DNA of 64,000 nucleotides from Comamonadaceae bacterium (GTDB taxonomy: Bacteria > Pseudomonadota > Gammaproteobacteria > Burkholderiales > Burkholderiaceae_C), in NCBI GenBank assembly GCA_027484575.1, contig JAIXSQ010000013.1, forward strand, positions 248,001 through 312,000, written 5' to 3'. Position numbers and translations under genes: made by a program. Each line of letters begins with the position of its first letter. Position 1 is the first letter of the stretch. The notes under the pieces are model-generated. The model was given only the letters and a program-made list of their open reading frames with translations, had not been told where the DNA came from and did no database searches. This document shows positions 8,798-17,214 of the stretch, piece by piece.

Positions 8798-9553
8798 TCA
8801 GCTCTTGTACGAGGGGTCCTGGCGCTCCAGCTTGCGCAGCAGGGCGGGCCAGGCGATGTTGGCGCCCTGGCCGGCGGTCACGGTCTTCATCACCTGCGAC
8901 ATGCCGTCCAGGATGCGCGGGTCCACGGTCACCAGCTCGCCGCCGGCCTGCGCGTCGATCTGGATGCGGCAGGTGTTCTCGAACGTGTACATCGACAGCC
9001 AGGCGTCGGCGATGCTCTTGCCCACGGTGAGCAGGCCGTGGTTGCGCAGCATCAGGAAGGTCTTTCCGCCCAGGTCGGCCACCAGCCGCGGCTTCTCGTC
9101 GTCGCGCAGGGCCACGCCCTCGTAGTCGTGGTACGCCAGCGAGGCCAGCACGAAGGTGCTCTGCTGGCTGATGGGCAGCACGCCGTTCTTCTGCGCCGAG
9201 ACCGCCACGCCCGCGCGGGTGTGGGTGTGCAGCACGCAGGCGACGTCCTCGCGGGCGGCGTGGATGCAGCTGTGGATGTTGAAGCCGGCCGGGTTCACGG
9301 GGAACGGCGAGTCCATCACCTTGTTGCACTGCTGGTCGACCTTCACCAGCGACGAGGCGGTGATCTCGTCGAACATCAGCCCGTAGGGGTTGATCAGGAA
9401 GTGGTGCTCGGGGCCCGGGATGCGCACGCTGATGTGGGTGAACACCAGGTCGCTCCAGCCGTAGGCGGCCACGAGGCGGTAGGCGGCGGCGAGGTCGACG
9501 CGCAGCGCCCACTCCTCGGCGCTGACCAGTTCCTTGACGGACGGGATGTGCAT
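8798..9553 (-). CDS. Class II aldolase/adducin domain protein
   Basis: 251 residues of the zinc-dependent class II aldolase fold (FucA/AraD type). Seen: DLVFTHISVRIPGPEHHFLINPYG (N-terminal), CVLHTHTRAGVAVSA (the zinc-binding HxH) and FLMLRNHGLLTVG (third His). Bacterial members of this adducin-like branch are commonly single genes with unknown substrates. Aldol cleavage of a phosphorylated or hydroxyacid substrate is possible but not shown. AGGAGA lies 7 bases before the ATG. No sugar kinase or isomerase lies nearby, so a complete sugar pathway is not encoded here. Confidence 0.85.
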   Translation of the reverse strand: MHIPSVKELVSAEEWALRVDLAAAYRLVAAYGWSDLVFTHISVRIPGPEHHFLINPYGLMFDEITASSLVKVDQQCNKVMDSPFPVNPAGFNIHSCIHAAREDVACVLHTHTRAGVAVSAQKNGVLPISQQSTFVLASLAYHDYEGVALRDDEKPRLVADLGGKTFLMLRNHGLLTVGKSIADAWLSMYTFENTCRIQIDAQAGGELVTVDPRILDGMSQVMKTVTAGQGANIAWPALLRKLERQDPSYKS

Positions 9554-9635
9554 GGCTGTCTCCTGGGATGGGCGGGGCGGCGCGGCGCCGCGGCCGGCCA
9601 TTCTGGCGCTGGCGGCGCGCGCCGCCATGTCCCTG

Positions 9636-10073
9636 TCAGGACAACGGCCAGCGCAGGTCGAAGCGGCAGGGCTGGCCGCGCGCGCAGTGCACCGCGGCGA
9701 CGCGCGCACCGGGATGCACCAGGCGGCGGAACAGCTGCTCGAGCGCAGCCGCGTGGAAGTTGCTGGCCGCCAGCGCGCCCGGCAGGCCGGCACCCAGCGC
9801 GTCGCTGGCCAGGCTCAGGCAGGCACCGCCGGCCTGGGCCGGCAGCGGTTGCACGGTCCAGGCGAGGCCGTCGTCCAGGGCGCGGCCGTGGCGGCGCAGC
9901 CAGTGCAGCAGCAGGGCGGCCGACCAGCGCGAGGGCAGGCGCGGCAACAGCAGGGCGGTGGTGCGGGGCAGGCGGGCGAGCAGGGCCAGTGCCGCCGTCC
10001 GTCCGGCCTCGCCGGCGTCCTGGATGCCGAAGGCCGGGATGTCGGTGGAGGGCAGGGTGCGGCAGGTGCGCAT
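9636..10073 (-). CDS. Hypothetical protein, possibly chemoreceptor- or division-related; unrecognised
   Basis: 145 residues that I do not recognise. Codons strongly favour G/C in third position, as in the neighbours, so it is probably real. The chain has an N-terminal helix RTAALALLARLPRTTALLLP, then WSAALLLHWLRRHGRALDDG, a strand-rich middle and a C-terminal basic part ending FDLRWPLS. Three cysteines (residue 4 and two near the end) show no obvious pattern. No signal peptide or clear membrane segment is visible. It is divergent from the SBP-kinase-receiver unit with 184 bp between; that gap shows no strong promoter to my eye. Confidence 0.5.
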   Translation of the reverse strand: MRTCRTLPSTDIPAFGIQDAGEAGRTAALALLARLPRTTALLLPRLPSRWSAALLLHWLRRHGRALDDGLAWTVQPLPAQAGGACLSLASDALGAGLPGALAASNFHAAALEQLFRRLVHPGARVAAVHCARGQPCRFDLRWPLS

Positions 10074-10257
10074 GGCGGTCTCGCGACAGGACGGGTGCGG
10101 CCCATCCTAGGCAACCGCCGGTGCCGGGCCTTGCGCTGGGTCAAGCCCAGCGGGAGCCGCGGGGAGTTGGCGTCCGTGCTGAAGGGTCACGGCCGCAAGC
10201 CGGGGGCCGCGGTGTAAGCTGATCAGGACTGAGCTTGCGCCCTCGCGGAGACGACCG

Positions 10258-11295
10258 ATGCCTGGACAGCCCCTGATGCCCCGCCGGCGGGCCGCGCTCG
10301 TGGCCGGCAGCGCCTGGCTCGCCGGTGCTGCCTGGGCCCAGGCCGGGCGCCCGCTCGAGGTGGTCGTCTCCTTGCCGGGTCCGGCCAGCACCGTGTCGTT
10401 CCCGGTCGAGCTGATGGCGCGGCAGGGGCTGGACCTGGCGCATGGCCTGCGCGTGCAGGCCAGGTTCGTGGGCGGGGGTGGCGTGGCGCTCGAGGACCTC
10501 GTCACGCGCAACGCCGACTTCGCCGTGCTCGGCCTGCCCGCCGCCATGCTGCTGCGCACCCGCGAACCCGGCGTCGTCGCGCTCGCGGCCATCGACGACC
10601 GCCCGCTGTACATGCTGGTGGTGCGCAGCGACCTGCGCGACAAGGTGCGGCAGGTGGCCGACCTGCGCGGCCGGGCCGTCGGGGTGCACAGCAACTCGGC
10701 CAGCGCCAAGACCACCTCGCACCAGCTCACCGAGCTCGTGCTCGCCAGCCACGGCGTGCCGGCCGACGCCGTCCGCTACGTCTCGGTGGGCCAGAACTGG
10801 GACACGCAGTCGGCCGCCTTCGCCTCCCGCTCGGCCGACGCGATCATGGCCGACGAGGCCTTCGCGCTGCGCTTCCTGCAGGAGCAGCGGGGCTTCGCGC
10901 TGCTCAGCCTCGGCGAGCGCGAGCAGGCGGCCAGGGTGCCCGGCAGCGGCTTCCTGCGCGCCGTGCTGGTGGGCCGGGCCGACACCGTCGCGAACGACCC
11001 CGAGCGTGCGGCCCGCATGGTGCGCGCGGTCCAGGCCGCGCTGGCCTGGATCGCCGCGCGCACGCCGGCGCAGGCGGCGGCAGGTGCGGGCTATGCCGAC
11101 CCGGCCTCGACCGCGAGCATCGAGAAGCTGCTGCAGGCCAACCCGCGCATGTACAGCCGCGATGGCCGCTTCTCGACACGCCAGCTGGCCGAGACCCAGC
11201 TGTTCTTCCGTGCCTCGAACCCGGCCAACGCGGCCGCGCAGGCGCTGCAGCTCGACGCCATGGTCGTGGACCGCTGGGCCGGACGCACGGACTGA
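10258..11295 (+). CDS. NMT1/THI5-like periplasmic solute-binding protein linked to a sensor kinase
   Basis: 345 residues. An N-terminal export signal with an Arg cluster (PRRRAALVAGSAWLAGAAWAQA) precedes a type II solute-binding fold: VVVSLPGPASTVSFPVELM, then FAVLGLPAAMLL, DLRGRAVGVHSNSASAKT and DAIMADEAFAL, as in the ABC-type nitrate/sulfonate/taurine receptors. No ABC ATPase or permease follows. Instead the stop is 7 bp before a membrane histidine kinase. The simplest reading is that it presents a ligand to the kinase, not to a transporter (inference). GCGGAG lies about 10 bases before the ATG at 10258; the ATG at 10276 is an alternative start. Confidence 0.8.
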   Translation: MPGQPLMPRRRAALVAGSAWLAGAAWAQAGRPLEVVVSLPGPASTVSFPVELMARQGLDLAHGLRVQARFVGGGGVALEDLVTRNADFAVLGLPAAMLLRTREPGVVALAAIDDRPLYMLVVRSDLRDKVRQVADLRGRAVGVHSNSASAKTTSHQLTELVLASHGVPADAVRYVSVGQNWDTQSAAFASRSADAIMADEAFALRFLQEQRGFALLSLGEREQAARVPGSGFLRAVLVGRADTVANDPERAARMVRAVQAALAWIAARTPAQAAAGAGYADPASTASIEKLLQANPRMYSRDGRFSTRQLAETQLFFRASNPANAAAQALQLDAMVVDRWAGRTD

Positions 11296-11302
11296 GCCGC
11301 CG

Positions 11303-13099
11303 ATGTCCCGCCCGCCGGACGCGCCCACGTCCTCCCTCGCCCACGCCCTGTTCCTGCGGCTCGCGCTGGCGGGCGCACTGGCCTTGGCGGCCACGGCGGC
11401 CGCGGTGGGCTGGCAGACGGCCCAGGAGCGGCGCTCGGCCCGCGAGGCCCGCCTGGACACCGCCACGCGGTACGTCGACGCGCGGCTGGCCCAGCTGGAG
11501 GCGGCCTGGGCCCGCGAGGCGCACAACTTCCGCACCCGGATCGAGTTCTCGCGCCTGCTGGAGGACCTGCCGCGCTCGCGTGACGGCGCGGTGGCGCTCA
11601 TGGCCGCGCAGGGCAGTTCCGGCTATGCGGCGGTGGCGGTGACCGATGCGGCCGGGCTGCTGGTGTTCGGCTTCCCGCGCGAGGCCGCCGTGCGCCCACC
11701 CGGGGGCCCGGTGCCGGCCGAGCCGCGCTGGGAGCCGAGCGCCGGCCGGTTGCACCGCGTGCACGTGGAGACGGTCTGGCTGGGCCGGGCCGGCACCGGA
11801 CGCCTGCACCTGTACCGGCCCGTGGACAACGCGCTGCTGGGCGGCCTGAGCTACCCCGGGATGGACCTGCTGGTCGCGTGGCAGGGCGAGCCGGTGGCGA
11901 GTTCGCTCGGGACCCGCGCCCTGCAGGAAGCGGCGGAATCGCCGGGGCCCGCCCCACGCCCCGATCGCATGCGCGCGGTGCCCTGGCCGGCCTCGGGCGG
12001 CACCGGCCCGCAGGTGTGGGTGCGCCTGGACGACGCCGGGGGCGGAGACCGGGCGCCCCTGCTGGTGGTGCTGGCCGGCGGCGCCAGCATCGCGCTGCTC
12101 GGCTGGGCCGTGCTGGGGCGCTGGATGGGTCGCACGACCCGCCGCATCGACGCGCTGGCCGCCAGCGCGTCGGCGTATGCCCGTGCCGAGGAGCGGGATG
12201 GCGAGGTCGACGCGCAGCTCGCGCAGGCCCACGCAGGGCGCGCCGACGAACTCGACCAGCTCGCCGACACGCTGCGCCGGCTGATGGACGACGTCACCCG
12301 CGAGCGGCGCGAACTGGAGGCCAGCAACCGGGCGTTGCAGGCCCAGGAGGCCGCGCTGCAGCGCATGACCGAGACCCTGGAGGCCACCGTGGCCCGGCGC
12401 ACGGCTGAACTGGCGGCGGCCAACAAGGAGCTCGAAGCCTTCGCGTACTCGGTCTCGCACGACCTGCGCACGCCGCTGCGCACCATCGACGGCTTCTGCC
12501 AGGTGCTGGTGACCGACCATGCCCACCGGCTGGATGCCGAGTGCCGGCGCCTGCTCGAGCGGGTGCGCGCCGGCGCGACGCGCATGGGCACCCTCATCAC
12601 GGACATGCTGGAGCTGTCGCGCGTCACGCGGGCCGAGCTGCGCACGGAGCCGGTGGACCTCAGCGCGCTGGCACGGGAGGTCGCCGCCGAGCTGGACGCG
12701 ATGCAGCCGCAGCGCCGCATCGACTGGCGCATCGCGGCCGGGCTGGTGGTGCGCGGCGATCCCGGCCTGCTGCGGCTGGCACTGGCCAACCTGCTGGGCA
12801 ACGCCTGCAAGTACACCCGCGATGCGGCCGGGCCGCGCATCGAACTGGCGCTGGAGGCGCGCAGCGACGCGACGCTGGCGCTGGTCGTGCGCGACAACGG
12901 CGCGGGCTTCGACATGGCGCACGCCGGCCTGCTCTTCCAGCCGTTCCGCCGCCTGCACGGCACCCACGAGTTCGAGGGCACCGGCGTCGGGCTGGCGGTC
13001 GTCGAGCGGGTGGTGTCGCGCCACGGTGGCACCATCCGCGGCGAGGGCCGGCCCGGTGCCGGCGCCGCCTTCCACTTCACCCTGCCTGCAGCCGCCTGA
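11303..13099 (+). CDS. Membrane sensor histidine kinase with periplasmic sensor domain
   Basis: 598 residues. TM1 about 12-37, an uncharacterised periplasmic domain 38-250, TM2 about 251-272, a HAMP-like segment to about 335, then a coiled coil (RRELEASNRALQAQEAALQR). HisKA with AYSVSHDLRTPLR (phospho-accepting His386). HATPase with N box NLLGNACKYT (about 497), G1 DNGAGFDM and G2 GTGVGLA. The H-box/HATPase style matches kinases that pair with Rcp1-like single receivers. It sits 7 bp after a solute-binding protein gene and 1 bp before a receiver gene, so the three are almost certainly one transcript. The signal sensed is unknown. Confidence 0.9.
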   Translation: MSRPPDAPTSSLAHALFLRLALAGALALAATAAAVGWQTAQERRSAREARLDTATRYVDARLAQLEAAWAREAHNFRTRIEFSRLLEDLPRSRDGAVALMAAQGSSGYAAVAVTDAAGLLVFGFPREAAVRPPGGPVPAEPRWEPSAGRLHRVHVETVWLGRAGTGRLHLYRPVDNALLGGLSYPGMDLLVAWQGEPVASSLGTRALQEAAESPGPAPRPDRMRAVPWPASGGTGPQVWVRLDDAGGGDRAPLLVVLAGGASIALLGWAVLGRWMGRTTRRIDALAASASAYARAEERDGEVDAQLAQAHAGRADELDQLADTLRRLMDDVTRERRELEASNRALQAQEAALQRMTETLEATVARRTAELAAANKELEAFAYSVSHDLRTPLRTIDGFCQVLVTDHAHRLDAECRRLLERVRAGATRMGTLITDMLELSRVTRAELRTEPVDLSALAREVAAELDAMQPQRRIDWRIAAGLVVRGDPGLLRLALANLLGNACKYTRDAAGPRIELALEARSDATLALVVRDNGAGFDMAHAGLLFQPFRRLHGTHEFEGTGVGLAVVERVVSRHGGTIRGEGRPGAGAAFHFTLPAAA

Positions 13100-13100
13100 G

Positions 13101-13550
13101 ATGACCGCCACGCAGACCCAGCCTCCCATCCTGCTTGTCGAGGACGACCCCGACGCCGTCGAGCTCACGCTGCTGGCGTTCCGCCGGCACCACATCCTCA
13201 ACGAGGTCGTGGTGGCACGCGACGGCGTGGAGGCGCTGGACCTGCTGTTCGGCGCCGACGGGCGCGCGCCGGGTCCGCTGCCCGCCATCGTCATCCTCGA
13301 CCTGAACCTGCCCAAGGTGATGGGCATCGACGTGCTCAAGCGGATCCGCGCGACGCCGCGCACGGCGCTGCTGCCGGTGGTGGTGCTCACCACCTCGGTC
13401 GAGGAGCGCGACCTGCTGGCCAGCTACAGCAACGGCTGCAACGCCTATGTGCAAAAGCCGGTGTCCTTCGACAAGTTCCTGGGCGCGGCTGCCACGCTGG
13501 GCATGTTCTGGCTGATGCTGAACCAGCGTCCGCCGGCGCCCGCCGGCTGA
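13101..13550 (+). CDS. Single-domain response regulator (Rcp1-like)
   Basis: 149 residues consisting only of a receiver domain. Acidic pocket E14/D15/D16 (LLVEDDPDA), phospho-acceptor Asp67 (VILDLNLP), conserved Thr/Ser in VVLTTS and Lys119 (YVQKPVSF). The longer beta3-alpha3 region and the N-terminal DAVELTLLAF helix are as in Rcp1-type regulators. There is no DNA-binding output domain, so it should act through protein contact or as a phospho-relay shuttle. It starts 1 base after the kinase stop (TGAgATG), which implies translational coupling. Confidence 0.9.
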   Translation: MTATQTQPPILLVEDDPDAVELTLLAFRRHHILNEVVVARDGVEALDLLFGADGRAPGPLPAIVILDLNLPKVMGIDVLKRIRATPRTALLPVVVLTTSVEERDLLASYSNGCNAYVQKPVSFDKFLGAAATLGMFWLMLNQRPPAPAG

Positions 13551-13568
13551 ACCGCCGCTGCCCGGCGC

Positions 13569-13838
13569 TCAAGGCGCCGTGCTGCGCTCCAGCGCCGCGA
13601 GCCAGCGCAGGGCATGTGCGGCATCGGGGCCGCACATCTCGGCCGCCGGCTGCAGGCCGCCGCACACGGCGGGCCGGGCCGGGTCGCCGAAGAGCCGGCA
13701 GCGGTTGGACGCATCGAGCTGCACGCAGCGCACGCCGGCCGGCTTGCCCGCGGGCATGCCGGGAATCGGGCTGCTGATCGAGGGAGCGATGCAGCAGGCG
13801 CCGCAGCCGGGGCGGCAGGCAAGGGCGGGCGCGGTCAT
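13569..13838 (-). CDS. YkgJ-family cysteine cluster protein
   Basis: 89 residues with a dense cysteine pattern: CRPGCGACC near the N-terminus, then VRCVQLD, NRCRLFG, AVCGG and EMCGP. This is the Fe/Zn-cluster-binding signature of the YkgJ (CxxCxxCC) family, whose biochemical role is poorly known. The motif [18 protein letters not shown] is conserved in short beta-proteobacterial members. The start at 13838 leaves 81 bp to the divergent antitoxin gene, a gap that holds that gene's operator-like palindrome, so the palindrome could influence both directions. No Shine-Dalgarno is evident. Confidence 0.8.
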   Translation of the reverse strand: MTAPALACRPGCGACCIAPSISSPIPGMPAGKPAGVRCVQLDASNRCRLFGDPARPAVCGGLQPAAEMCGPDAAHALRWLAALERSTAP

Positions 13839-13885
13839 GGGAGGGGGATTGCAGCACAGGCCGGGCCTTGGGCCGGGTCGGCCGG

Positions 13886-13914
13886 TACAATGTACAAATT
13901 CTGGAGATTTGTAC
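13886..13914 (+). promoter_or_regulatory. Candidate promoter/operator of the phd-vapC module
   Basis: Perfect 8-bp inverted repeat GTACAAAT (13892-13899) and ATTTGTAC (13907-13914) around a 7-bp spacer that contains the GGAG Shine-Dalgarno. A TACAAT -10-like box at 13886-13891 abuts the left arm. Phd/VapB-type antitoxins usually repress their own operon at such palindromes, so this is the expected autoregulatory site. The stretch is markedly AT-rich against the local background. Confidence 0.65.
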
Positions 13915-13919
13915 TGAAC

Positions 13920-14165
13920 ATGCAGACCCTGTCCGTCAGCGAGTTCCGCGCCCATGCCAGCGAGATGCTGGACCTGGTCGAACGCGGCGAGACCGTGCGC
14001 ATCCTGCGTCATGGCAAGCCGGTGGCCGAGCTGGTGCCGGTGGCGCCCGGCGCCGCCGAGGCGCAGCCGGCCTGGAAGCGGCCGGTCGAGCCCGTGCGCT
14101 ACAGCCGGCCGCCCAGCCGCACGGGTGCCCAGCTGATCGTCGACGAGCGCGAGCAGGGCTGGTGA
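13920..14165 (+). CDS. Phd/YefM-type antitoxin
   Basis: 81 residues. The N-terminal DNA-binding half [20 protein letters not shown] followed by [19 protein letters not shown] is the Phd/YefM (prevent-host-death) fold. The C-terminal, probably disordered tail ([22 protein letters not shown]) should wrap the toxin. It neutralises the PIN toxin encoded next and should repress the operon through the palindrome at 13892-13914. Its stop overlaps the toxin start by one base (TGATG). The same one-base overlap then links toxin to mnmG, so antitoxin expression is tied to an essential housekeeping operon. Confidence 0.9.
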   Translation: MQTLSVSEFRAHASEMLDLVERGETVRILRHGKPVAELVPVAPGAAEAQPAWKRPVEPVRYSRPPSRTGAQLIVDEREQGW

Positions 14166-14584
14166 TGCGGGTCGCGTTCGACAGCTCGGCGCTGTTCAAG
14201 CGCTACGCCGGCGAGACAGGCGCCGCCGCGGTGGCGCAGTGGCACGACCGCGCCAGCACCGTGGTGCTGGCGGCGCATTGCCAGGTCGAGATCGTCTCGG
14301 CCCTCACGCGCCAGTGGCGCGAGGGCGCCTTCGACGAGGCCGAGTACGCGCGGCTGCGCAGCCGCATCCGCGAGGACTTCGACGCCTACAACGTCGAGGG
14401 CCTGAGCCGCGCGGTCGAGGAACTGGCGATGGCCGCCATGGTGGCCACGCCGCTGCGGGCCATGGATGCGCTGCACATCGCCACCGCGCAGGTGGCTCGG
14501 GCGCAGGTGTTCGTGACCGCCGACCGGCGGCAGGCGAGGGCGGCGGAAGCCGCCGGATTGAAGACCGAACTGGTGGAGGCGTGA
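14165..14584 (+). CDS. vapC: VapC-like PIN-domain toxin ribonuclease
   Basis: 139 residues of the PIN fold. Acidic metal-binding residues are all present: Asp6 ([13 protein letters not shown]), Glu42 (VEIVSAL), Asp101 ([10 protein letters not shown]) and Asp120 ([10 protein letters not shown]). VapC toxins are Mg-dependent ribonucleases that cut tRNA or rRNA when free of antitoxin; the target here is unknown. Start and stop codons each overlap the neighbouring gene by a single base. Codon use resembles the surroundings, so any transfer was not recent. The catalytic set is intact, so I see no sign that the toxin is dead. Confidence 0.9.
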   Translation: MRVAFDSSALFKRYAGETGAAAVAQWHDRASTVVLAAHCQVEIVSALTRQWREGAFDEAEYARLRSRIREDFDAYNVEGLSRAVEELAMAAMVATPLRAMDALHIATAQVARAQVFVTADRRQARAAEAAGLKTELVEA

Positions 14585-16536
14585 TGCTGTACCCCGAGAC
14601 ATTCGACGTGATCGTCGTCGGCGGCGGCCACGCCGGCACCGAGGCCGCGCTGGCGGCCGCCCGCATGGGCTGCAAGACGCTGCTGCTGACCCACAACATC
14701 GAGACGCTGGGGCAGATGAGCTGCAACCCCTCGATCGGCGGCATCGGCAAGGGCCACCTGGTCAAGGAGGTCGACGCGCTGGGCGGCGCGATGGCCATCG
14801 CCACCGACGAGGCGGGCATCCAGTTCCGCATCCTCAACAGCTCCAAGGGACCGGCCGTGCGCGCCACGCGGGCCCAGGCCGACCGTGTCCTGTACAAGGC
14901 CGCGATCCGCCGGCGGCTGGAGAACCAGCCCAACCTGCAGTTGTTCCAGCAGGCGGTCGACGACCTGATGGTCGAAGGCGACCGGGTGGTGGGCGCGGTC
15001 ACGCAGGTGGGCATCCGGTTCCGCGCCCGCACCGTGGTGCTGACGGCCGGCACCTTCCTGGACGGCAAGATCCACGTCGGGCTGAACAACTACGCCGCCG
15101 GCCGCGCGGGCGACCCGCCCGCGGTGTCGCTGTCGGCGCGCCTGAAAGAGCTGCAGCTGCCGCAGGGCCGGCTCAAGACCGGCACACCGCCGCGCATCGA
15201 CGGCCGCACCATCGACTGGAGCCGCTGCGAGGAGCAGCCGGGCGACCTGGACCCGGTGCCGGTGTTCAGCTTCCTGGGCCACGCGGCCATGCACCCGCGC
15301 CAGGTGCCGTGCTGGATCACCCACACCAACGCGCGCACGCACGAGATCATCCGCAGCGGCTTCGACCGCAGCCCGATGTTCACCGGCAAGATCGAGGGCG
15401 TCGGCCCGCGCTACTGCCCCAGCGTCGAGGACAAGATCAACCGCTTCGCGGACAAGGACAGCCACCAGGTGTTCCTGGAGCCCGAGGGCCTGGACACCCA
15501 CGAGGTCTACCCGAACGGCATCTCCACCAGCCTGCCCTTCGACATCCAGTACGCGCTGGTGCGGTCGCTCCCCGGGTTGGAGAACGCCCACATCCTGCGG
15601 CCCGGCTACGCCATCGAGTACGACTACTTCGACCCGCGTTCGCTCAAGAGCAGCTTCGAGACGCGGCAGATCCAGGGCCTGTTCTTCGCCGGCCAGATCA
15701 ACGGCACCACCGGCTACGAGGAGGCGGCCGCCCAAGGCCTGTTCGCCGGCATCAACGCCGCGTTGCAGTGCCGGGGCGAGTCGGCCTGGCTGCCCAAGCG
15801 CGACGAGGCCTACCTCGGCGTGCTGGTCGACGACCTGATCACCAAGGGCGTGACCGAGCCCTACCGCATGTTCACCAGCCGCGCCGAGTTCCGGCTGCAG
15901 CTGCGCGAGGACAACGCCGACATGCGGCTGACCGAGCAGGGCCGCCAGCTGGGCCTGGTCGACGACGCCCGCTGGGATGCGTTCAACCGCAAGCGCGACG
16001 CTGTTTCACGTGAAACAGAGCGCCTGAAGACGACCTGGGTGAACCCCCGCAGCCTGCCGGCGGCGGAATCGGAGCGGGTGCTGGGAAAGGCCATCGAGCA
16101 CGAGCACAACTTGCTGGACCTGCTGCGGCGCCCCGGCGTGGGCTACGCGGACCTGGTCGGCATGGACGGCGGCCGGCTGGCCAGCCCGGCTGTTTCACGT
16201 GAAACCTTGGGCGAGCTGTACGGCACCGTGGTCGAGCAGCTGGAGATCGGCGCCAAGTACGCCGGCTACATCGAGCGGCAGAAGGACGAGGTCCAGCGGG
16301 CTGCGCACTACGAGAACCTGCGCCTGCCCGAGGAGCTCGACTACATGCAGGTGGCGGCCCTCTCGATCGAGGTGCGGCAGAAGCTGAGCAAGCACCGGCC
16401 CGAGACGCTGGGCATGGCCTCGCGCATCTCGGGCGTGACGCCGGCGGCGATCTCGCTGCTGCTGGTGCACCTGAAGAAGCACCGCTTCCAGGGCTTCGCG
16501 GACGCGGCCAACCAGCCGGCCCAGCAAGCCGCATGA
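14584..16536 (+). CDS. mnmG: tRNA uridine-5-carboxymethylaminomethyl modification enzyme MnmG
   Basis: 650 residues (E. coli 629). With MnmE it installs cmnm5 at the tRNA wobble uridine. Seen: FAD-binding [73 protein letters not shown], and the active-site region [11 protein letters not shown]. The C-terminal helical domain is complete. The start overlaps the vapC stop by one base and its stop overlaps the rsmG start (ATGA). Two parS palindromes lie within the gene and force the peptide AVSRET at residues 473-478 and 536-541, using A/T-ending codons (GTT TCA CGT GAA) rare in this genome. Confidence 0.97.
   Translation: MLYPETFDVIVVGGGHAGTEAALAAARMGCKTLLLTHNIETLGQMSCNPSIGGIGKGHLVKEVDALGGAMAIATDEAGIQFRILNSSKGPAVRATRAQADRVLYKAAIRRRLENQPNLQLFQQAVDDLMVEGDRVVGAVTQVGIRFRARTVVLTAGTFLDGKIHVGLNNYAAGRAGDPPAVSLSARLKELQLPQGRLKTGTPPRIDGRTIDWSRCEEQPGDLDPVPVFSFLGHAAMHPRQVPCWITHTNARTHEIIRSGFDRSPMFTGKIEGVGPRYCPSVEDKINRFADKDSHQVFLEPEGLDTHEVYPNGISTSLPFDIQYALVRSLPGLENAHILRPGYAIEYDYFDPRSLKSSFETRQIQGLFFAGQINGTTGYEEAAAQGLFAGINAALQCRGESAWLPKRDEAYLGVLVDDLITKGVTEPYRMFTSRAEFRLQLREDNADMRLTEQGRQLGLVDDARWDAFNRKRDAVSRETERLKTTWVNPRSLPAAESERVLGKAIEHEHNLLDLLRRPGVGYADLVGMDGGRLASPAVSRETLGELYGTVVEQLEIGAKYAGYIERQKDEVQRAAHYENLRLPEELDYMQVAALSIEVRQKLSKHRPETLGMASRISGVTPAAISLLLVHLKKHRFQGFADAANQPAQQAA
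16002..16017. promoter_or_regulatory. parS: parS site 1 (perfect), inside mnmG
   Basis: TGTTTCACGTGAAACA, a perfect 16-bp palindrome identical to the widespread chromosomal parS consensus bound by ParB. It lies 3.2 kb upstream of parB, within mnmG codons 473-478. ParB should load here and spread as a CTP-dependent clamp. Confidence 0.92.
16191..16206. promoter_or_regulatory. parS: parS site 2 (15/16 match), inside mnmG
   Basis: TGTTTCACGTGAAACC, differing from the perfect parS only at the last base. It begins 189 bp (63 codons) after site 1, in the same reading phase, and again encodes AVSRET. Confidence 0.88.
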
Positions 16537-17177
16537 CGCTGGCCGGCCAATTGCGCGCCGGGGTGTCGGCGCTGGGCTTGGCCCTGGACGAGCGACAGCT
16601 GCAGCAGCTGCTCGACTACCAGGGGCTGATCGCGAAGTGGAACAAGGTCTACAACCTGACCGCCGTGCGGGATCCGCAGGAGATGCTGACCCACCACCTG
16701 CTCGACAGCCTGGCGGTGGTCGGTCCGCTCCGGCGGCAGGCCGGGGAGGGTGGGCGGCTGCTGGACGTGGGTGCCGGCGCCGGCCTGCCGGGCGTGGTGA
16801 TCGCCATCTGCTGCCCCGGCTGGCAGGTCGACTGCGTGGATGCCGTCGCCAAGAAGATGGCCTTCGTCCAGCAGGCGGCGGGCAGCCTGGGGCTGCCGAA
16901 CCTGCGCGGAATCCACGCGCGGGTGGAGACGCTGCAGGACCGCTACGACGTGGTGGCCTCGCGCGCCTTCGCTTCCCTGGTGGACTTCACCGGCCTGACC
17001 GCGGGTCGGCTGGCCGACGGCGGCGTCTGGCTGGCCATGAAGGGCAAGCGGCCCGACGAGGAGATCGCCGCGCTGGGCGAAACGGTCGATGTGTTCCACG
17101 TGGAACAACTCGTGGTTCCGGGGCTGCAGGCCGAGCGCTGCATCGCCTGGATGCGTCCGGTCGCCGCAGAGCGCTGA
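16533..17177 (+). CDS. rsmG: 16S rRNA (guanine-527-N7)-methyltransferase RsmG (GidB)
   Basis: 214 residues, the family's usual length. It methylates G527 of 16S rRNA using S-adenosylmethionine; loss gives streptomycin tolerance in other bacteria. Seen: the N-terminal [21 protein letters not shown] signature, [18 protein letters not shown] (SAM motif I), [13 protein letters not shown] and [12 protein letters not shown]. The start overlaps the mnmG stop by ATGA. A palindromic parS variant spans codons 187-192 (VFHVEQ). The mnmG-rsmG-parAB order is conserved in many bacteria. Confidence 0.96.
   Translation: MTLAGQLRAGVSALGLALDERQLQQLLDYQGLIAKWNKVYNLTAVRDPQEMLTHHLLDSLAVVGPLRRQAGEGGRLLDVGAGAGLPGVVIAICCPGWQVDCVDAVAKKMAFVQQAAGSLGLPNLRGIHARVETLQDRYDVVASRAFASLVDFTGLTAGRLADGGVWLAMKGKRPDEEIAALGETVDVFHVEQLVVPGLQAERCIAWMRPVAAER
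17092..17107. promoter_or_regulatory. parS: parS-like site 3, inside rsmG
   Basis: TGTTCCACGTGGAACA, a perfect 16-bp palindrome. It differs from the consensus only by a compensated T-to-C/A-to-G pair; parS variants with C at position 5 occur in natural sets. It lies 743 bp upstream of parA. Confidence 0.8.
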
Positions 17178-17214
17178 CATACACTCGGCGCTCCACAAAG
17201 AGCCCGGGGGATCC

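Noticed and set aside
10141..13393. Open minus-strand frames opposite the kinase and binding-protein genes
   Set aside because: Ser/Arg/His-rich antisense shadows without motifs; the plus-strand genes have complete kinase and receiver signatures.
13920..14584. Recent horizontal acquisition of the phd-vapC pair
   Set aside because: Only the operator is AT-rich; codon choice in both genes matches the neighbours and no repeats or integrase flank the pair.
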